64,000 bases of DNA from Polynucleobacter sp. GTDB taxonomy: Bacteria; Pseudomonadota; Gammaproteobacteria; Burkholderiales; Burkholderiaceae. A program made the position numbers and the translations under genes. The notes below the pieces were generated by a model that saw only the letters and a program-made list of their open reading frames with translations, was not told the origin of the DNA and did not search any database. This document shows positions 30,095 to 39,865 of the stretch, piece by piece. The DNA is taken from the NCBI RefSeq assembly GCF_030693775.1, contig NZ_JAUXZY010000003.1:1-64000 (forward strand), read 5' to 3'. Positions within the stretch are counted from its first letter, which is position 1; each line of letters begins with the position of its first letter.

Positions 30095-30940
30095 TTAAAT
30101 GATGACCAATGGGCGAGCGCGCGTCGGCGCCAAAAAGAGGGTGTCCAATTGACTCAACACAGAAGTACTCAATTGAATTTGATTTGCTTGCCAGTTTTCT
30201 TCAATACGAGTGAAGTGAGTTGATTTGGGTATGGCGACGGCATGCGGGTGGCGCAAAATCCATGCCAGTGCTAACTGGGCAGCAGTTAGACCCTGTTCAG
30301 CGGCCAGCAGAGATAAGCCAGGGTGCTGTGCTAGATTGCCGGTACCCAGTGGCGAGTACGCCATGAGTGCGATATTTAGAGTATTCATGGCAGGCAGTAA
30401 ATCAAACTCAATGCCACGTTCATTTAGGGCGTAATACACCTGATTACTTTGGCATTGATACGGGGAGCCTACATTCGCTTCGGCTGTGCGCCAGGAATCC
30501 AGAGCCTTTGGATCAAAATTACTCACACCGAAATGGCGGATCAGCCCACGCTCGTGAAGCGTTAAAAATCCCTCAATAGTGCTCTCAAAGGAATGGCTGC
30601 CTTGCCAGTGCAATAGATAGTGATCCAGATAGTCGCATTGCATGCGCCGCAAACTGGCTTCGCAGGCTTGAATCGTGCCCTTTTTATCAGCATGGTGTGG
30701 CAGCACTTTGGAGACTAAGGTAACTTCTTCACGGCGATTGGAGGCAAAGGAGCCAAGTGCCTTGCCGACGAGCGATTCAGCCACTCCGTCGGCGTACATT
30801 TCTGCGGTATCGATCAGGCGATATCCCACCTCAAGAGCGTGCGCAATGGCGGTGCACTCTGCCTTGGCTTGACTGGGGTCTTCGCCCATTTGCCATGTAC
30901 CTAGGCCAATGCGAGACTGAAATAAGGGCGTGGATTGCAT
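30095..30940 (-). CDS. Aldo/keto reductase
   Basis: 281 residues from ATG 30940. ATG 30958 adds six codons. The catalytic tetrad is visible: Asp and Tyr in LIDTAEMYADG, Lys in VSKVLPHH, His in LLHWQGS. The C-terminal IPKSTHFTRIEENWQA binds NADPH. It reduces an aldehyde or ketone. The substrate is not predictable. Confidence 0.9.
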   Translation of the reverse strand: MQSTPLFQSRIGLGTWQMGEDPSQAKAECTAIAHALEVGYRLIDTAEMYADGVAESLVGKALGSFASNRREEVTLVSKVLPHHADKKGTIQACEASLRRMQCDYLDHYLLHWQGSHSFESTIEGFLTLHERGLIRHFGVSNFDPKALDSWRTAEANVGSPYQCQSNQVYYALNERGIEFDLLPAMNTLNIALMAYSPLGTGNLAQHPGLSLLAAEQGLTAAQLALAWILRHPHAVAIPKSTHFTRIEENWQANQIQLSTSVLSQLDTLFLAPTRARPLVII

Positions 30941-31017
30941 GGCGTCTAATATAACCAAAAAACAGCAGTTGTAGCAGATGTTTGCTTACCATCCAAGACT
31001 GTGTATCGTATAGCCCT

Positions 31018-32628
31018 ATGATCCGAGTTACCGAGCTGCGCCTTGCGATTGACCATGCCCCAGAAGCACTGGAGGCGGCCATTGTGCGTTTTCTTAAAAT
31101 TGCCCCAAAAGACATGATGTCCTTTGAGGTATTTAAGCGCAGCTATGACGCACGCAAAAATCTAGCCCTTGCTTTTATCTATACCGTCGATGTTTCAGTC
31201 AAAGACGAAGCGCAGGTATTAACCCGCTTTGCTGGCAGTGTTCATGTACGACCATCGCCGGATACCCGTTATCACTTCATAGCAAAAGCACCTCAAACTA
31301 TGGAGCAACGGCCAGTCGTTATTGGTTTTGGCCCCTGCGGTATTTTTGCAGCACTATTACTTGCACAAATGGGCTTTAAGCCGATTGTGCTGGAGCGAGG
31401 AAAAGCGGTGCGGGAGCGTACCCAAGATACCTGGGGCTTATGGCGCAAGAACACCCTCAATCCGGAGTCCAATGTGCAATTTGGCGAAGGCGGCGCTGGT
31501 ACTTTTTCTGATGGCAAATTATGGAGTCAGGTTAAAGATCCGAAGTTTTACGGACGCAAAGTTTTACATGAGTTTGTCAAAGCCGGCGCCCCTGAAGAGA
31601 TCCTCTACGTTGCCAAGCCACACATTGGCACCTTTCGCTTAGTGGGCGTGGTTGAAAAAATGCGCCAAGAGATTATTGCGCTAGGCGGTGAAATTCGCTT
31701 CTCCCAAAAAGTGACTGGTTTTGAAATCGAGGATCAGGCGATACGCGGCCTTGTAATGGAAGACGGTGAGCGCCTTGCTGCCAGTCAGGTGATTTTGGCT
31801 TTGGGGCACAGTGCGCGCGATACCTTTCAGGCCCTACACGATGCTGGCGTGTATCTTGAGGCAAAGCCATTTTCCATTGGATTTCGGATTGAGCATCCGC
31901 AGTCGATGATTGATCGGGCGCGCCTGGGGCCGCATGCAGGCAATCCCTTGATTGGGGCGGCTGATTACAAATTAGTGCACCATGCCAAAAATGGGCGCTC
32001 GGTCTATAGCTTTTGCATGTGCCCGGGCGGTACCGTGGTGGCTGCTACTTCGGAGCCGAACCGCGTGGTCACTAATGGCATGAGTCAGTATTCGCGTAAT
32101 GAACGCAATGCGAATGCCGGCATTGTGGTGGGCATCACCCCAGAAGACTATCCAGGCGGACCTCTGGCTGGAATTGAGTTTCAGCGCGCCATTGAATCGA
32201 GGGCGTTTGAGCTGGGCGGTAAAAACTATGAAGCCCCCGGTCAATTGGTTGGGGATTTTTTAGCGCAAAGGCCTTCCACTGATTTTGGTGCCGTATTGCC
32301 ATCGTACAAACCCGGTGTGCACTTAACGGATCTTGCGAGCAGTTTGCCGGAGTATGCGATTGAGGCGATTCGCGAGGCGATTCCTGCATTTGAAAAACAG
32401 ATACCCGGTTTTTCAATGAACGATGCCGTATTGACCGGGGTTGAGACGCGCACTTCATCGCCATTGCGCATCACACGCGGCGCCAATTACCAAAGTCTGA
32501 ACATCAAAGGCCTGTATCCCGCAGGCGAGGGCGCAGGCTATGCTGGCGGCATTATGTCCGCCGGAATCGATGGCATCAAAGTCGCCGAGGCCCTGGCATT
32601 GGAGTATTTAGCCCAGCACCCCCAATAG
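31018..32628 (+). CDS. FAD-dependent oxidoreductase (large, HI0933/BFIT-type)
   Basis: 536 residues from ATG 31018. An in-frame extension to 30982 is unlikely. After a roughly 90-residue N-terminal domain (IRVTELRLAIDHAPEALEAAIVRFLKIAPKDM...), an FAD-binding Rossmann motif begins at VVIGFGPCGIFAALLLAQMG. Further motifs include FGEGGAGTFSDGKLWSQVKD and the closing GLYPAGEGAGYAGGIMSAGIDGIKVAEAL. Such proteins are widespread, annotated only as FAD-dependent dehydrogenases. The substrate is unknown. Confidence 0.85.
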   Translation: MIRVTELRLAIDHAPEALEAAIVRFLKIAPKDMMSFEVFKRSYDARKNLALAFIYTVDVSVKDEAQVLTRFAGSVHVRPSPDTRYHFIAKAPQTMEQRPVVIGFGPCGIFAALLLAQMGFKPIVLERGKAVRERTQDTWGLWRKNTLNPESNVQFGEGGAGTFSDGKLWSQVKDPKFYGRKVLHEFVKAGAPEEILYVAKPHIGTFRLVGVVEKMRQEIIALGGEIRFSQKVTGFEIEDQAIRGLVMEDGERLAASQVILALGHSARDTFQALHDAGVYLEAKPFSIGFRIEHPQSMIDRARLGPHAGNPLIGAADYKLVHHAKNGRSVYSFCMCPGGTVVAATSEPNRVVTNGMSQYSRNERNANAGIVVGITPEDYPGGPLAGIEFQRAIESRAFELGGKNYEAPGQLVGDFLAQRPSTDFGAVLPSYKPGVHLTDLASSLPEYAIEAIREAIPAFEKQIPGFSMNDAVLTGVETRTSSPLRITRGANYQSLNIKGLYPAGEGAGYAGGIMSAGIDGIKVAEALALEYLAQHPQ

Positions 32629-32688
32629 GGCGAAGCCTTAACCATGGTGTTTATCAGCCTGGGTTTTCAGAACAGACGATAATGCGGC

Positions 32689-34620
32689 ATGGCTTTAATC
32701 GTACTTACAGATGCAAAACTGGCTTTTGGCCACGTTGACTTACTGGCGAACACCGCTTTCTCTCTGGAATCAGGCGAGCGCATCGGCTTAATTGGGCGTA
32801 ATGGCACCGGTAAATCATCCCTACTTAAAATTCTGGCTGGCCTTGAAAAGCTAGACGATGGCCTATTGCAATATCAACAAGGTTTGCGTATTGCCTATGT
32901 GCCCCAAGAGCCGATCTTTGAGGCAACGGAGACCGTATTCGATGCAGTCGCAAAAGGCGTATCCCAGGCAAAGTCCTTAAGGGAAGAATACGAGGCTCTC
33001 AGCGTAGGGGATTGGGATGATGCATCCCATCAGCGCCTCGATGAACTGCAATCCGCCTTAGAGGCAGTCAGCGGCTGGAATTGGGAGCAGCGGGTTCATG
33101 AAACCCTAGATCGATTGCATTTGCAAGCTGAGATGAAAATCACAGCACTATCGGGCGGCACAAAAAAGCGAGTCGCCTTGGCGCAAGCCTTGGTCGCCGT
33201 TCCAGATGTACTGCTGCTCGATGAGCCAACCAACCACTTAGACCTCGACTCCATTACCTGGTTAGAAGAGTTGCTGCGCGAGTATCAAGGCTCAGTAGTC
33301 TTGATTACCCACGACCGCGCTTTTTTGGATGCAGTCTGTACCCAAATCGTTGAACTGGATCGCGGTATTCTGCGCAGTTACCCTGGTAATTTTTCTGCCT
33401 ATGAGGTCTTGAAGGACCAAGAGCTCAATGCGGAATCTTTGGCTAATGCAAGGGCAGACAAACTGCTGGCGCAAGAAGAGGTTTGGATACGCAAGGGAGT
33501 TGAGGCAAGGCGTACGCGTAGTGTTGGCCGCATCGCCCGTTTAGAAAAATTACGCGCTAGTCGTGCACAACGCCGCGATGAAATGGGTCAGGTCAAGCTG
33601 GCTGTCTCTGCGGGGGATCGCAGTGGCAAGATCGTGGCGGACTTACAAAATGTATCGAAATCATATGATCGCCCGATCGTTCAGGACTTTACCGCCACCA
33701 TCTTGCGTGGCGATAAGGTTGGCCTTCTTGGCCCGAATGGTGCAGGCAAGACAACCTTGCTAAAACTCATTCTCGGCACGATTACTCCAGATTCGGGAAC
33801 TGCCGTGATGGGCACGCGGATCGAGGTTGCTTACTTTGATCAAATGCGCGAGGGCCTTGATCTCAATGCATCGCTGGAAGATTACATCAGCCCAGGAAGC
33901 GAATGGATTGAAATCAATGGCAATCGCAAGCACGTCAAGAGTTACTTAAGTGATTTCTTATTTGCACCGGAGCGCACCAATTCACCGGTCAGCACCTTAT
34001 CGGGTGGTGAGCGCAATCGATTGCTGCTTGCTCGCCTATTTGCAAGGCCAGCGAACGTCTTGGTACTCGATGAGCCAACCAATGACTTGGATATTGACAC
34101 GCTAGATCTGCTAGAACAATTGCTTCAGGACTATAAGGGAACGGTCTTTTTAGTCAGCCACGACCGTTACTTTTTGGACAATGTGGTGACCAGCATTATT
34201 GCCAATGAAGGCGATGGATTTTGGCGCGAGTACGAAGGCGGGTATGAGGATTGGAAAATTCAGAAGGCACGCTCCGATCAAATTCGCTCAGAAAATGGTA
34301 GCCTAAAAACAGAGCTGAGCCCAAAGGCAGTAGTAAAGCCCGCTGAAAAAGGCAACAAGGAAACTAAGCCAGTTGCCGCTAAGAGCGGCATTCAAAAACT
34401 CAATGGTAAAGAGCGCCAAGAGCTAGAGTCATTGCCCTTGCAGATTGAAGTGCTGGAGGCAGAGCAGGCTGAGATTGGCCTAGCGATGAGTAATCCCGAT
34501 TTATACAAAAATGAGCCTGAACTGGCTGCAAGTATGCAGGCGCGCTTATCTGAGCTTACGAACCAAATCGATGCGATGCTGCAGCGCTGGGAATTATTAC
34601 TAAGCCGATCTGAGGGCTGA
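32689..34620 (+). CDS. uup: ABC-F family ATPase Uup
   Basis: 643 residues with two ABC cassettes: Walker A GRNGTGKSS near 36 and GPNGAGKTT near 347, and signatures LSGGTKKR and LSGGERNR each followed by an LLLDEPTNHLDLD-like Walker B. There is no membrane domain, and the C-terminal coiled coil (about 555-640) is the Uup-type domain. ABC-F proteins act on ribosomes or structured nucleic acids. Uup affects transposon excision and ribosome assembly in E. coli. The normal length argues for a full gene. Confidence 0.92.
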   Translation: MALIVLTDAKLAFGHVDLLANTAFSLESGERIGLIGRNGTGKSSLLKILAGLEKLDDGLLQYQQGLRIAYVPQEPIFEATETVFDAVAKGVSQAKSLREEYEALSVGDWDDASHQRLDELQSALEAVSGWNWEQRVHETLDRLHLQAEMKITALSGGTKKRVALAQALVAVPDVLLLDEPTNHLDLDSITWLEELLREYQGSVVLITHDRAFLDAVCTQIVELDRGILRSYPGNFSAYEVLKDQELNAESLANARADKLLAQEEVWIRKGVEARRTRSVGRIARLEKLRASRAQRRDEMGQVKLAVSAGDRSGKIVADLQNVSKSYDRPIVQDFTATILRGDKVGLLGPNGAGKTTLLKLILGTITPDSGTAVMGTRIEVAYFDQMREGLDLNASLEDYISPGSEWIEINGNRKHVKSYLSDFLFAPERTNSPVSTLSGGERNRLLLARLFARPANVLVLDEPTNDLDIDTLDLLEQLLQDYKGTVFLVSHDRYFLDNVVTSIIANEGDGFWREYEGGYEDWKIQKARSDQIRSENGSLKTELSPKAVVKPAEKGNKETKPVAAKSGIQKLNGKERQELESLPLQIEVLEAEQAEIGLAMSNPDLYKNEPELAASMQARLSELTNQIDAMLQRWELLLSRSEG

Positions 34621-34621
34621 T

Positions 34622-35923
34622 TTACCGTTGGCGTGGATGCCAATATCGACTGATCGACTCAATTGCAATGGAGGCGATCAGAGCCACTACCAAAGCAATC
34701 GCACTGGCTGGTGCCGTTTTCACAGTGTTGATAAACAGGGCCATGAATAAAGCCGCATTAATGGCGATGGCGCACCATAAAATGCGCGGATCAGCCCCCG
34801 TTTGCTGATGCACACGAAGGTGGCCAAATGTAACAACGGCGTATACCAATAGAAAAGCCAAACTGGCCATTTGACCTATCTCAGCCAATGGAAAGAGGAG
34901 GGCAAAAATAATCACACCGATCGAAGAGATGGTTAGTGCACGCATTTGCGTTTTGAGAACGCTATTACCTAATGCACTGGAAACCATTCTTTTTTTAGCG
35001 ACATCGGCCGCAATATTAGAGGCGGCAAAAATAGTGGCATTGACGGCAGCGGCGCAGGCTAGGAGTGCAGAGATGCTGATGGCAATTTGCCCTAGCTTGC
35101 CAGCTACAAGCTGGGCGGCGTCCGCTAAAACATGCCCGTTATTCAGCTCAATTGCGCTTAAAGGCATCAGTAAAACGACGGCGCTACTCACTGCCAGATA
35201 AGCTACGGTAACCAAAATAAGAGCAGAAAACATAGCTAGGGGTAATTCGCGTTGAGGACTCTTCATTGCCGAGGATGAGTTGGTCACCACCCCAAAACCC
35301 TGAAAATTAATGTATAGAATTCCGGCGGCTACGGCAATCCCCTCGATCGAAAGGCTGCCCATGCGGAAGGCACTGAACTGGGCCTGTTCAAAGCCCATGG
35401 CAGAAAATATCAGCAAACTGATCACGACTAAACCAATTGCAAGCATCTCTGCTCGTCCCACCAGGCTAGCGCCAAGGAGATTAATGAAGGTGCAGCTCAA
35501 AATGATGCTGGCCGTGATGGCCTTTAATAGGAACGGCGATAAATCACCGCCGAAGAGGGTGTTGGCGTACTCCACAAATCCAGCTGCATAAAGTGCTGCG
35601 GCAATTAGGTAGGCAATGTACTGAAATATATTAATGCTGCCTGAAATAATTCCAGGCCCAAAGCTCATGACCGTGAAGGTTGCGGCGCCGCCACTACTGG
35701 GATAGGCTGCGCCCAGCTTAGCATAGGAGTAAATCGAAAAAGAAGCAGCTATCGCCCCTAATAGAAAAGCCAAAGGCAGGTAACTGCCGGCATGAAAACT
35801 GGCGAGTCCGAGTAATGAATAGAGTCCGGCGCCCATCATGCCACCAACGCCTAAGGCGGTAGCCGAAAATAGACTAATGTTGCTGCGTTGTTTTGTGCTG
35901 TGCTTGAGTAATTCTGGGTGCAA
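34622..35923 (-). CDS. APC-superfamily amino acid permease
   Basis: 433 residues with about twelve hydrophobic segments. The first-helix motif GVGGMMGAGLYSLLG matches the unwound substrate-binding region of amino acid/polyamine/organocation transporters, and YINFQGFGVVTNSSSAMKSPQRELPLAM matches helix 6 and the following loop. The substrate is unknown. It converges with uup (2 bp between stops) and lies 5 bp downstream of cbpM. Confidence 0.88.
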   Translation of the reverse strand: MHPELLKHSTKQRSNISLFSATALGVGGMMGAGLYSLLGLASFHAGSYLPLAFLLGAIAASFSIYSYAKLGAAYPSSGGAATFTVMSFGPGIISGSINIFQYIAYLIAAALYAAGFVEYANTLFGGDLSPFLLKAITASIILSCTFINLLGASLVGRAEMLAIGLVVISLLIFSAMGFEQAQFSAFRMGSLSIEGIAVAAGILYINFQGFGVVTNSSSAMKSPQRELPLAMFSALILVTVAYLAVSSAVVLLMPLSAIELNNGHVLADAAQLVAGKLGQIAISISALLACAAAVNATIFAASNIAADVAKKRMVSSALGNSVLKTQMRALTISSIGVIIFALLFPLAEIGQMASLAFLLVYAVVTFGHLRVHQQTGADPRILWCAIAINAALFMALFINTVKTAPASAIALVVALIASIAIESISRYWHPRQR

Positions 35924-35928
35924 TCGAT

Positions 35929-36252
35929 TTAATCTCGATGAGGGTTTTGAAGCTGTAGCTGCTGTCGCAGTTGGGTGATTTCATCGAGGAGATCGAGGGC
36001 AAGGGCAACTCCCGGAGAATTCAGCTCTAAATCCCGCATTAAACGGGCTGCAGTTTTTGCCCGCCTAAGTGAGTCGCCACTAAAGCGCCAATCTTCTGGC
36101 GATGCTCCAGCTGGGCTTAATACGCCTTCGGAGACCCACGCCATGATGAGATCTTCTGGTGTCTGACTTGCTTGAGCCAATTCCACCATGGTCATATGCA
36201 CATCATGTTCAACAATGCTGCCTTCAATCCAAGTAATGTGAGTTTGTGCCAT
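35929..36252 (-). CDS. cbpM: Chaperone modulator CbpM
   Basis: 107 residues. A MerR-like helical domain (MVELAQASQTPEDLIMAWVSEGVLSPAG...DSLRRAKTAARLMRDLELNSPGVALALDLLDEITQLRQQL) as in E. coli CbpM, which binds the J-domain of CbpA and blocks its co-chaperone and DNA-binding activities. It lies 14 bp downstream of the DnaJ-type gene, the standard cbpA-cbpM order. Confidence 0.9.
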   Translation of the reverse strand: MAQTHITWIEGSIVEHDVHMTMVELAQASQTPEDLIMAWVSEGVLSPAGASPEDWRFSGDSLRRAKTAARLMRDLELNSPGVALALDLLDEITQLRQQLQLQNPHRD

Positions 36253-36266
36253 GCTATTTATCCCTT

Positions 36267-37193
36267 TTAGTAGCTTCTCGGCTTGAAATCAAATGCACCT
36301 TGTAGTGTGCGATAGGCTTCTTTTTGCGCCTCGGTTTCTGCTTTGGGTAAAACAATGTTGGGTACAACATAGAGATCACCAGGCTCTTTACTGGGGATGC
36401 CCTTGCCTTTGAGGCGCATCTTACGGCCAGTAGCGGTACCGGCTGGAATGGTGAGCTCAAGCAAAGCGCCGGTTGGCATCGGTATATTGACAGTCGTACC
36501 TAAAGCTGCTTCCCATGGGCTCATCGGTAAATCAAAGAATACATCCTTGCCATCGACTCGGTACCTTGGATCAGGATGAATGCCGATCTCCAAATACAGA
36601 TCGCCTGCTGGACCGCCACCAAAGCCAGGACCAGCTTGACCTGCCAGGCGTAAATTCTGGCCCGCACGAATACCCTGCGGAATGCTGACATCCAATTTGC
36701 GCTCTTGCATGAACAGCTGACCCTGATCATCGTAGGCTGGCATGCTTAATCCAATAGTACGTTTGGCACCTTGGTAGGCATCAATTAAATCAATCATGAT
36801 CTTGGCATGCTGATCTTGGCCTTTGGCGGATCGCGCTTGCGATTGCCGCCCCGCTTGGGCGCGAGCACCTCGGCCAAACAAGGATTCAAAAAAATCGCTT
36901 TGGTCGCCGCTAAACTCGCCATCTGCAAAGCCGCCGCTATTCCAATCAGGTGGTGGGTTAAAGTCTTGCCCACTCTTCCAATTGCTGCCCATTTGATCGT
37001 AGGCCGCACGCTTCTCGGGATCTTTTAATACGGCAAATGCCTCGCCAACTTCTTTAAAGCGTTCCTCTGCACCTGATTCTTTACTGACGTCTGGGTGGTA
37101 TTTGCGGGCCAGCTTGCGATAGGCTTGTTTAATCTCATCTGGGCTTGCGGTGCGGGCAACGCCGAGTGTTTCGTAATAGTCTTTGAATTTCAT
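36267..37193 (-). CDS. cbpA: DnaJ-type co-chaperone CbpA
   Basis: 308 residues. J-domain at 1-70 with the HPD motif at 33-35 needed to stimulate DnaK ATPase. A Gly/Phe-rich linker follows (about 75-125), then the C-terminal substrate-binding domains (about 130-300). There is no CxxCxGxG zinc finger, so it is class II DnaJ, as CbpA. The cbpM partner follows. I do not see a clear heat-shock promoter upstream. Confidence 0.93.
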   Translation of the reverse strand: MKFKDYYETLGVARTASPDEIKQAYRKLARKYHPDVSKESGAEERFKEVGEAFAVLKDPEKRAAYDQMGSNWKSGQDFNPPPDWNSGGFADGEFSGDQSDFFESLFGRGARAQAGRQSQARSAKGQDQHAKIMIDLIDAYQGAKRTIGLSMPAYDDQGQLFMQERKLDVSIPQGIRAGQNLRLAGQAGPGFGGGPAGDLYLEIGIHPDPRYRVDGKDVFFDLPMSPWEAALGTTVNIPMPTGALLELTIPAGTATGRKMRLKGKGIPSKEPGDLYVVPNIVLPKAETEAQKEAYRTLQGAFDFKPRSY

Positions 37194-37303
37194 TAGACGA
37201 AAGCGAATCCTGTAGTGGTGTTGGAATGCGGTTTAATCCATTTTACAGATCTTTACCGCATCCGAATATAGCAATTCATAGGCCTACGCGCCATTGCTTG
37301 AGC

Positions 37304-38851
37304 TCAACTCATAATGCCAATTTGCCAGGGCACAAATTCGTAGTCGCCCAATCCGAGAAGTTCACTTTTGGATGGCTTGCCGGAGGCGGTTTCCAAAAAG
37401 AGTTCAAAAATACGCTGCCCCATTTCTTGTACGGAGACAGTGCCATCTAAAATTTCACCGCAATTGATATCCATGTCTTCCGTTAGACGTGAGTACATTG
37501 GCGTATTGGTGGCTAACTTGATGCAGGGCGCTGGCTTGCTGCCAAACATCGAGCCGCGGCCCGTCGTAAAGGCAATTAAATTGGCGCCGCCCGCGATCTG
37601 ACCGGTAGCAGAGACAGGATCAAAACCCGGCGTATCCATAAACACGAAGCCCTTGGCGGTGACTGGCTCGGCATAGCGGTAAACCTCCATTAATGGACCT
37701 GTGCCGCCTTTCATGGATGAGCCTAAGGATTTCTCAAAAATATTGGCGAGGCCACCGATTTGATTACCTGGACTTACTTGGCCATTAATTTGGACATCAC
37801 GACCAACCGAGTACTCGTCTTTCCACCAACGAATGCGCTGGATGAGTTTTTCACCAATCTCTTTGGTCGCGGCGCGGCGCGTGAGGGTATGTTCAACGCC
37901 ATAAATCTCGGGCGTTTCCGAGAGAATGCCGGTGCCTCCGTGCCGTGCAAGGATATCAATCGCGGCGCCCAGGGCTGGATTGGCGGTGATGGATGAAAAA
38001 CCATCTGAGCCGCCGCACTGCAGACCAACGCATAAATGACTTGCCGAGACGGTTTCACGCTTTACCTTATTAGCATTGGGTAAGAGAGCTTTAACCGCTT
38101 CAATGCCGGCTTCAATGGTTTTGCGGGTACCTCCACTTTCTTGCATGATGAAGGTATGCAAAGTGGATCCTTCTTTAAGATCTTCTTGCTCCATTAAGCC
38201 TTTGAGCTGGTTGCGTTCACAGCCCAGTCCAATCACCAAAGCAGCAGCGAGGTTGGGGTGTTTGGCATAACCAGCCATAGTGCGACGAAGTAATTGCATT
38301 GGCTCGCCCGTCATTTCCATGCCGCACCCAATCGAGTGACTAAAGGCAACGACGCCATCCACATTGGGATACTCGGCTAAACGCTCAGGCGTAAACCATT
38401 CAGCAATCTTATTCACCACCGTCGCTGAGCAATTGACCGTGGACAAAATACCAATGAAATTCCGCGTACCCACTTTGCCATTAGCACGTACGTAGCCCTG
38501 GAAGGTGGCGCGCTCGGATTCTGGTAATAGAACGGTGGGTTTAAATTCGCTGGCGTAGGCGTAGTCCCGATCAAACTCCTTGAAGTCAGTATTGTGGCCG
38601 TGCACCATGGTGCCAGGCTCGATGTCCACATTCGCAAAGCCAACCGTGACGTTGTACTTCAGTATGGGCTCACCTTTCTTGATTGGCCGCGCCGCAATTT
38701 TGTAACCCGCCGGTACTTGGCTACGGCTAGTGAAGTGTTCGCTTGCTACTTCGGTACCAATGCCCACATCGACCCGAGCAACAACGACGTTATCGTTAGG
38801 ATGTAAACGAATAACAGGGCCAATGAGGCGCTTTTCTGAGATTTCAATCAT
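37304..38851 (-). CDS. UxaA/GarD-family sugar-acid dehydratase
   Basis: 515 residues. An N-terminal SAF domain (about 10-85) is followed by the altronate/galactarate dehydratase core with motifs YVRANGKVGTRNFIGILSTVNCSATV, FSHSIGCGMEM, and QCGGSDGFSSITANPALG. The enzymes dehydrate D-altronate or galactarate using Fe2+. Length and SAF domain fit either. It lies 12 bp downstream of a hydroxyacyl dehydrogenase-like gene, suggesting one catabolic operon for hydroxy acids. The exact substrate is inferred only. Confidence 0.88.
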   Translation of the reverse strand: MIEISEKRLIGPVIRLHPNDNVVVARVDVGIGTEVASEHFTSRSQVPAGYKIAARPIKKGEPILKYNVTVGFANVDIEPGTMVHGHNTDFKEFDRDYAYASEFKPTVLLPESERATFQGYVRANGKVGTRNFIGILSTVNCSATVVNKIAEWFTPERLAEYPNVDGVVAFSHSIGCGMEMTGEPMQLLRRTMAGYAKHPNLAAALVIGLGCERNQLKGLMEQEDLKEGSTLHTFIMQESGGTRKTIEAGIEAVKALLPNANKVKRETVSASHLCVGLQCGGSDGFSSITANPALGAAIDILARHGGTGILSETPEIYGVEHTLTRRAATKEIGEKLIQRIRWWKDEYSVGRDVQINGQVSPGNQIGGLANIFEKSLGSSMKGGTGPLMEVYRYAEPVTAKGFVFMDTPGFDPVSATGQIAGGANLIAFTTGRGSMFGSKPAPCIKLATNTPMYSRLTEDMDINCGEILDGTVSVQEMGQRIFELFLETASGKPSKSELLGLGDYEFVPWQIGIMS

Positions 38852-38863
38852 AGTGTTAGTACC

Positions 38864-39766
38864 TTATTCCATTTGCAAAACATCAAATGCTGCTTTCAGT
38901 CTTCGTGTGTATTGTTCGTTTACGGCCTTGCTTTCTTTCGGGCTCCATTTCCGAAAGCCTTCTCCCGCTTTGATGCCGGTCTTGCCCTCTGCCATTAGCT
39001 TCGCTAAGCTGGGCGGAATTGCGTCAATATTAGAGAGGGATGGGTAGATTTCCTTGGCGGCATTAGCCATTCCATCCCATCCCGAGATTTCTTTCTGAGT
39101 CATTGGGCCAACTGCCGCATAACGAAAGCCAAAGCTATAACGCACGGCATCGTCAATATCATCCGGCGTTGCAATGCCTGCGTCTACTAGGGCGAGTGCC
39201 TCGCGCATGAGTGCGTGCTGAATCCGGTTGGCCAAAAAGCCGGGAATGTCACGCTTTACCAATACTGGTTTTTTTTGAATCGATTTATATAGTGCACACA
39301 CCTGCTCTGCCAGTAGGGGGTCTGTTTTTTCGCCCATTACTATCTCAACCAAGGGAACAATATCCGCCGGCATAAAGTAGTGCGCCCCCATCATCCGAGA
39401 AGCAGTGGGAAGGCCCTCGGCAATCTTGCTAATGGGGAAGCCCGAGCTATTGCTACCAATTGGAATGCCGGTAGGTACGCGCGCATCCAATGCCTTAAAA
39501 ATCGTCTGCTTAATGGCTAGGTTTTCGGTAACGGTTTCTATTACCCAAATGCAGTTATCCCATGCATCCCAGGCCTCTATTAATCCAGTCTGATGCTGCA
39601 TATTTGGCTGCCCAACACCCTGAGCCAAGGAAACCGCCTTTGTGAGGCAGGAGTTGGCTTTTTCTAAAGTCCGGCCCAAAATGACCACAGAATATTGCTG
39701 AGCAATGAATCCAGCTGCAATGCCAGCCGCCATTGTCCCGGTGCCTATAACGACGATCTTTGGCAT
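38864..39766 (-). CDS. 3-hydroxyacyl-CoA dehydrogenase family protein
   Basis: 300 residues from ATG 39766 (MPKIVVIGTGTMAAG), preceded by AGGGG. A longer frame to 39817 is not homologous. The Rossmann motif GTGTMAAG and the catalytic region MMGAHYFMPADIVPLVEIV (His with the downstream Pro) fit the family, which includes L-gulonate 3-dehydrogenase and L-carnitine dehydrogenase. With the UxaA-type dehydratase downstream, a hydroxy acid that is not a CoA ester may be the real substrate. Confidence 0.85.
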   Translation of the reverse strand: MPKIVVIGTGTMAAGIAAGFIAQQYSVVILGRTLEKANSCLTKAVSLAQGVGQPNMQHQTGLIEAWDAWDNCIWVIETVTENLAIKQTIFKALDARVPTGIPIGSNSSGFPISKIAEGLPTASRMMGAHYFMPADIVPLVEIVMGEKTDPLLAEQVCALYKSIQKKPVLVKRDIPGFLANRIQHALMREALALVDAGIATPDDIDDAVRYSFGFRYAAVGPMTQKEISGWDGMANAAKEIYPSLSNIDAIPPSLAKLMAEGKTGIKAGEGFRKWSPKESKAVNEQYTRRLKAAFDVLQME

Positions 39767-39865
39767 GCTGCCCCTTTTTTGGTGATGTCTTTTTCTGCAC
39801 AAATAGCCAATATGCAAATAAGATCATTATTATGATGTTTACCTATTTTAATAGACTGGTTGTAC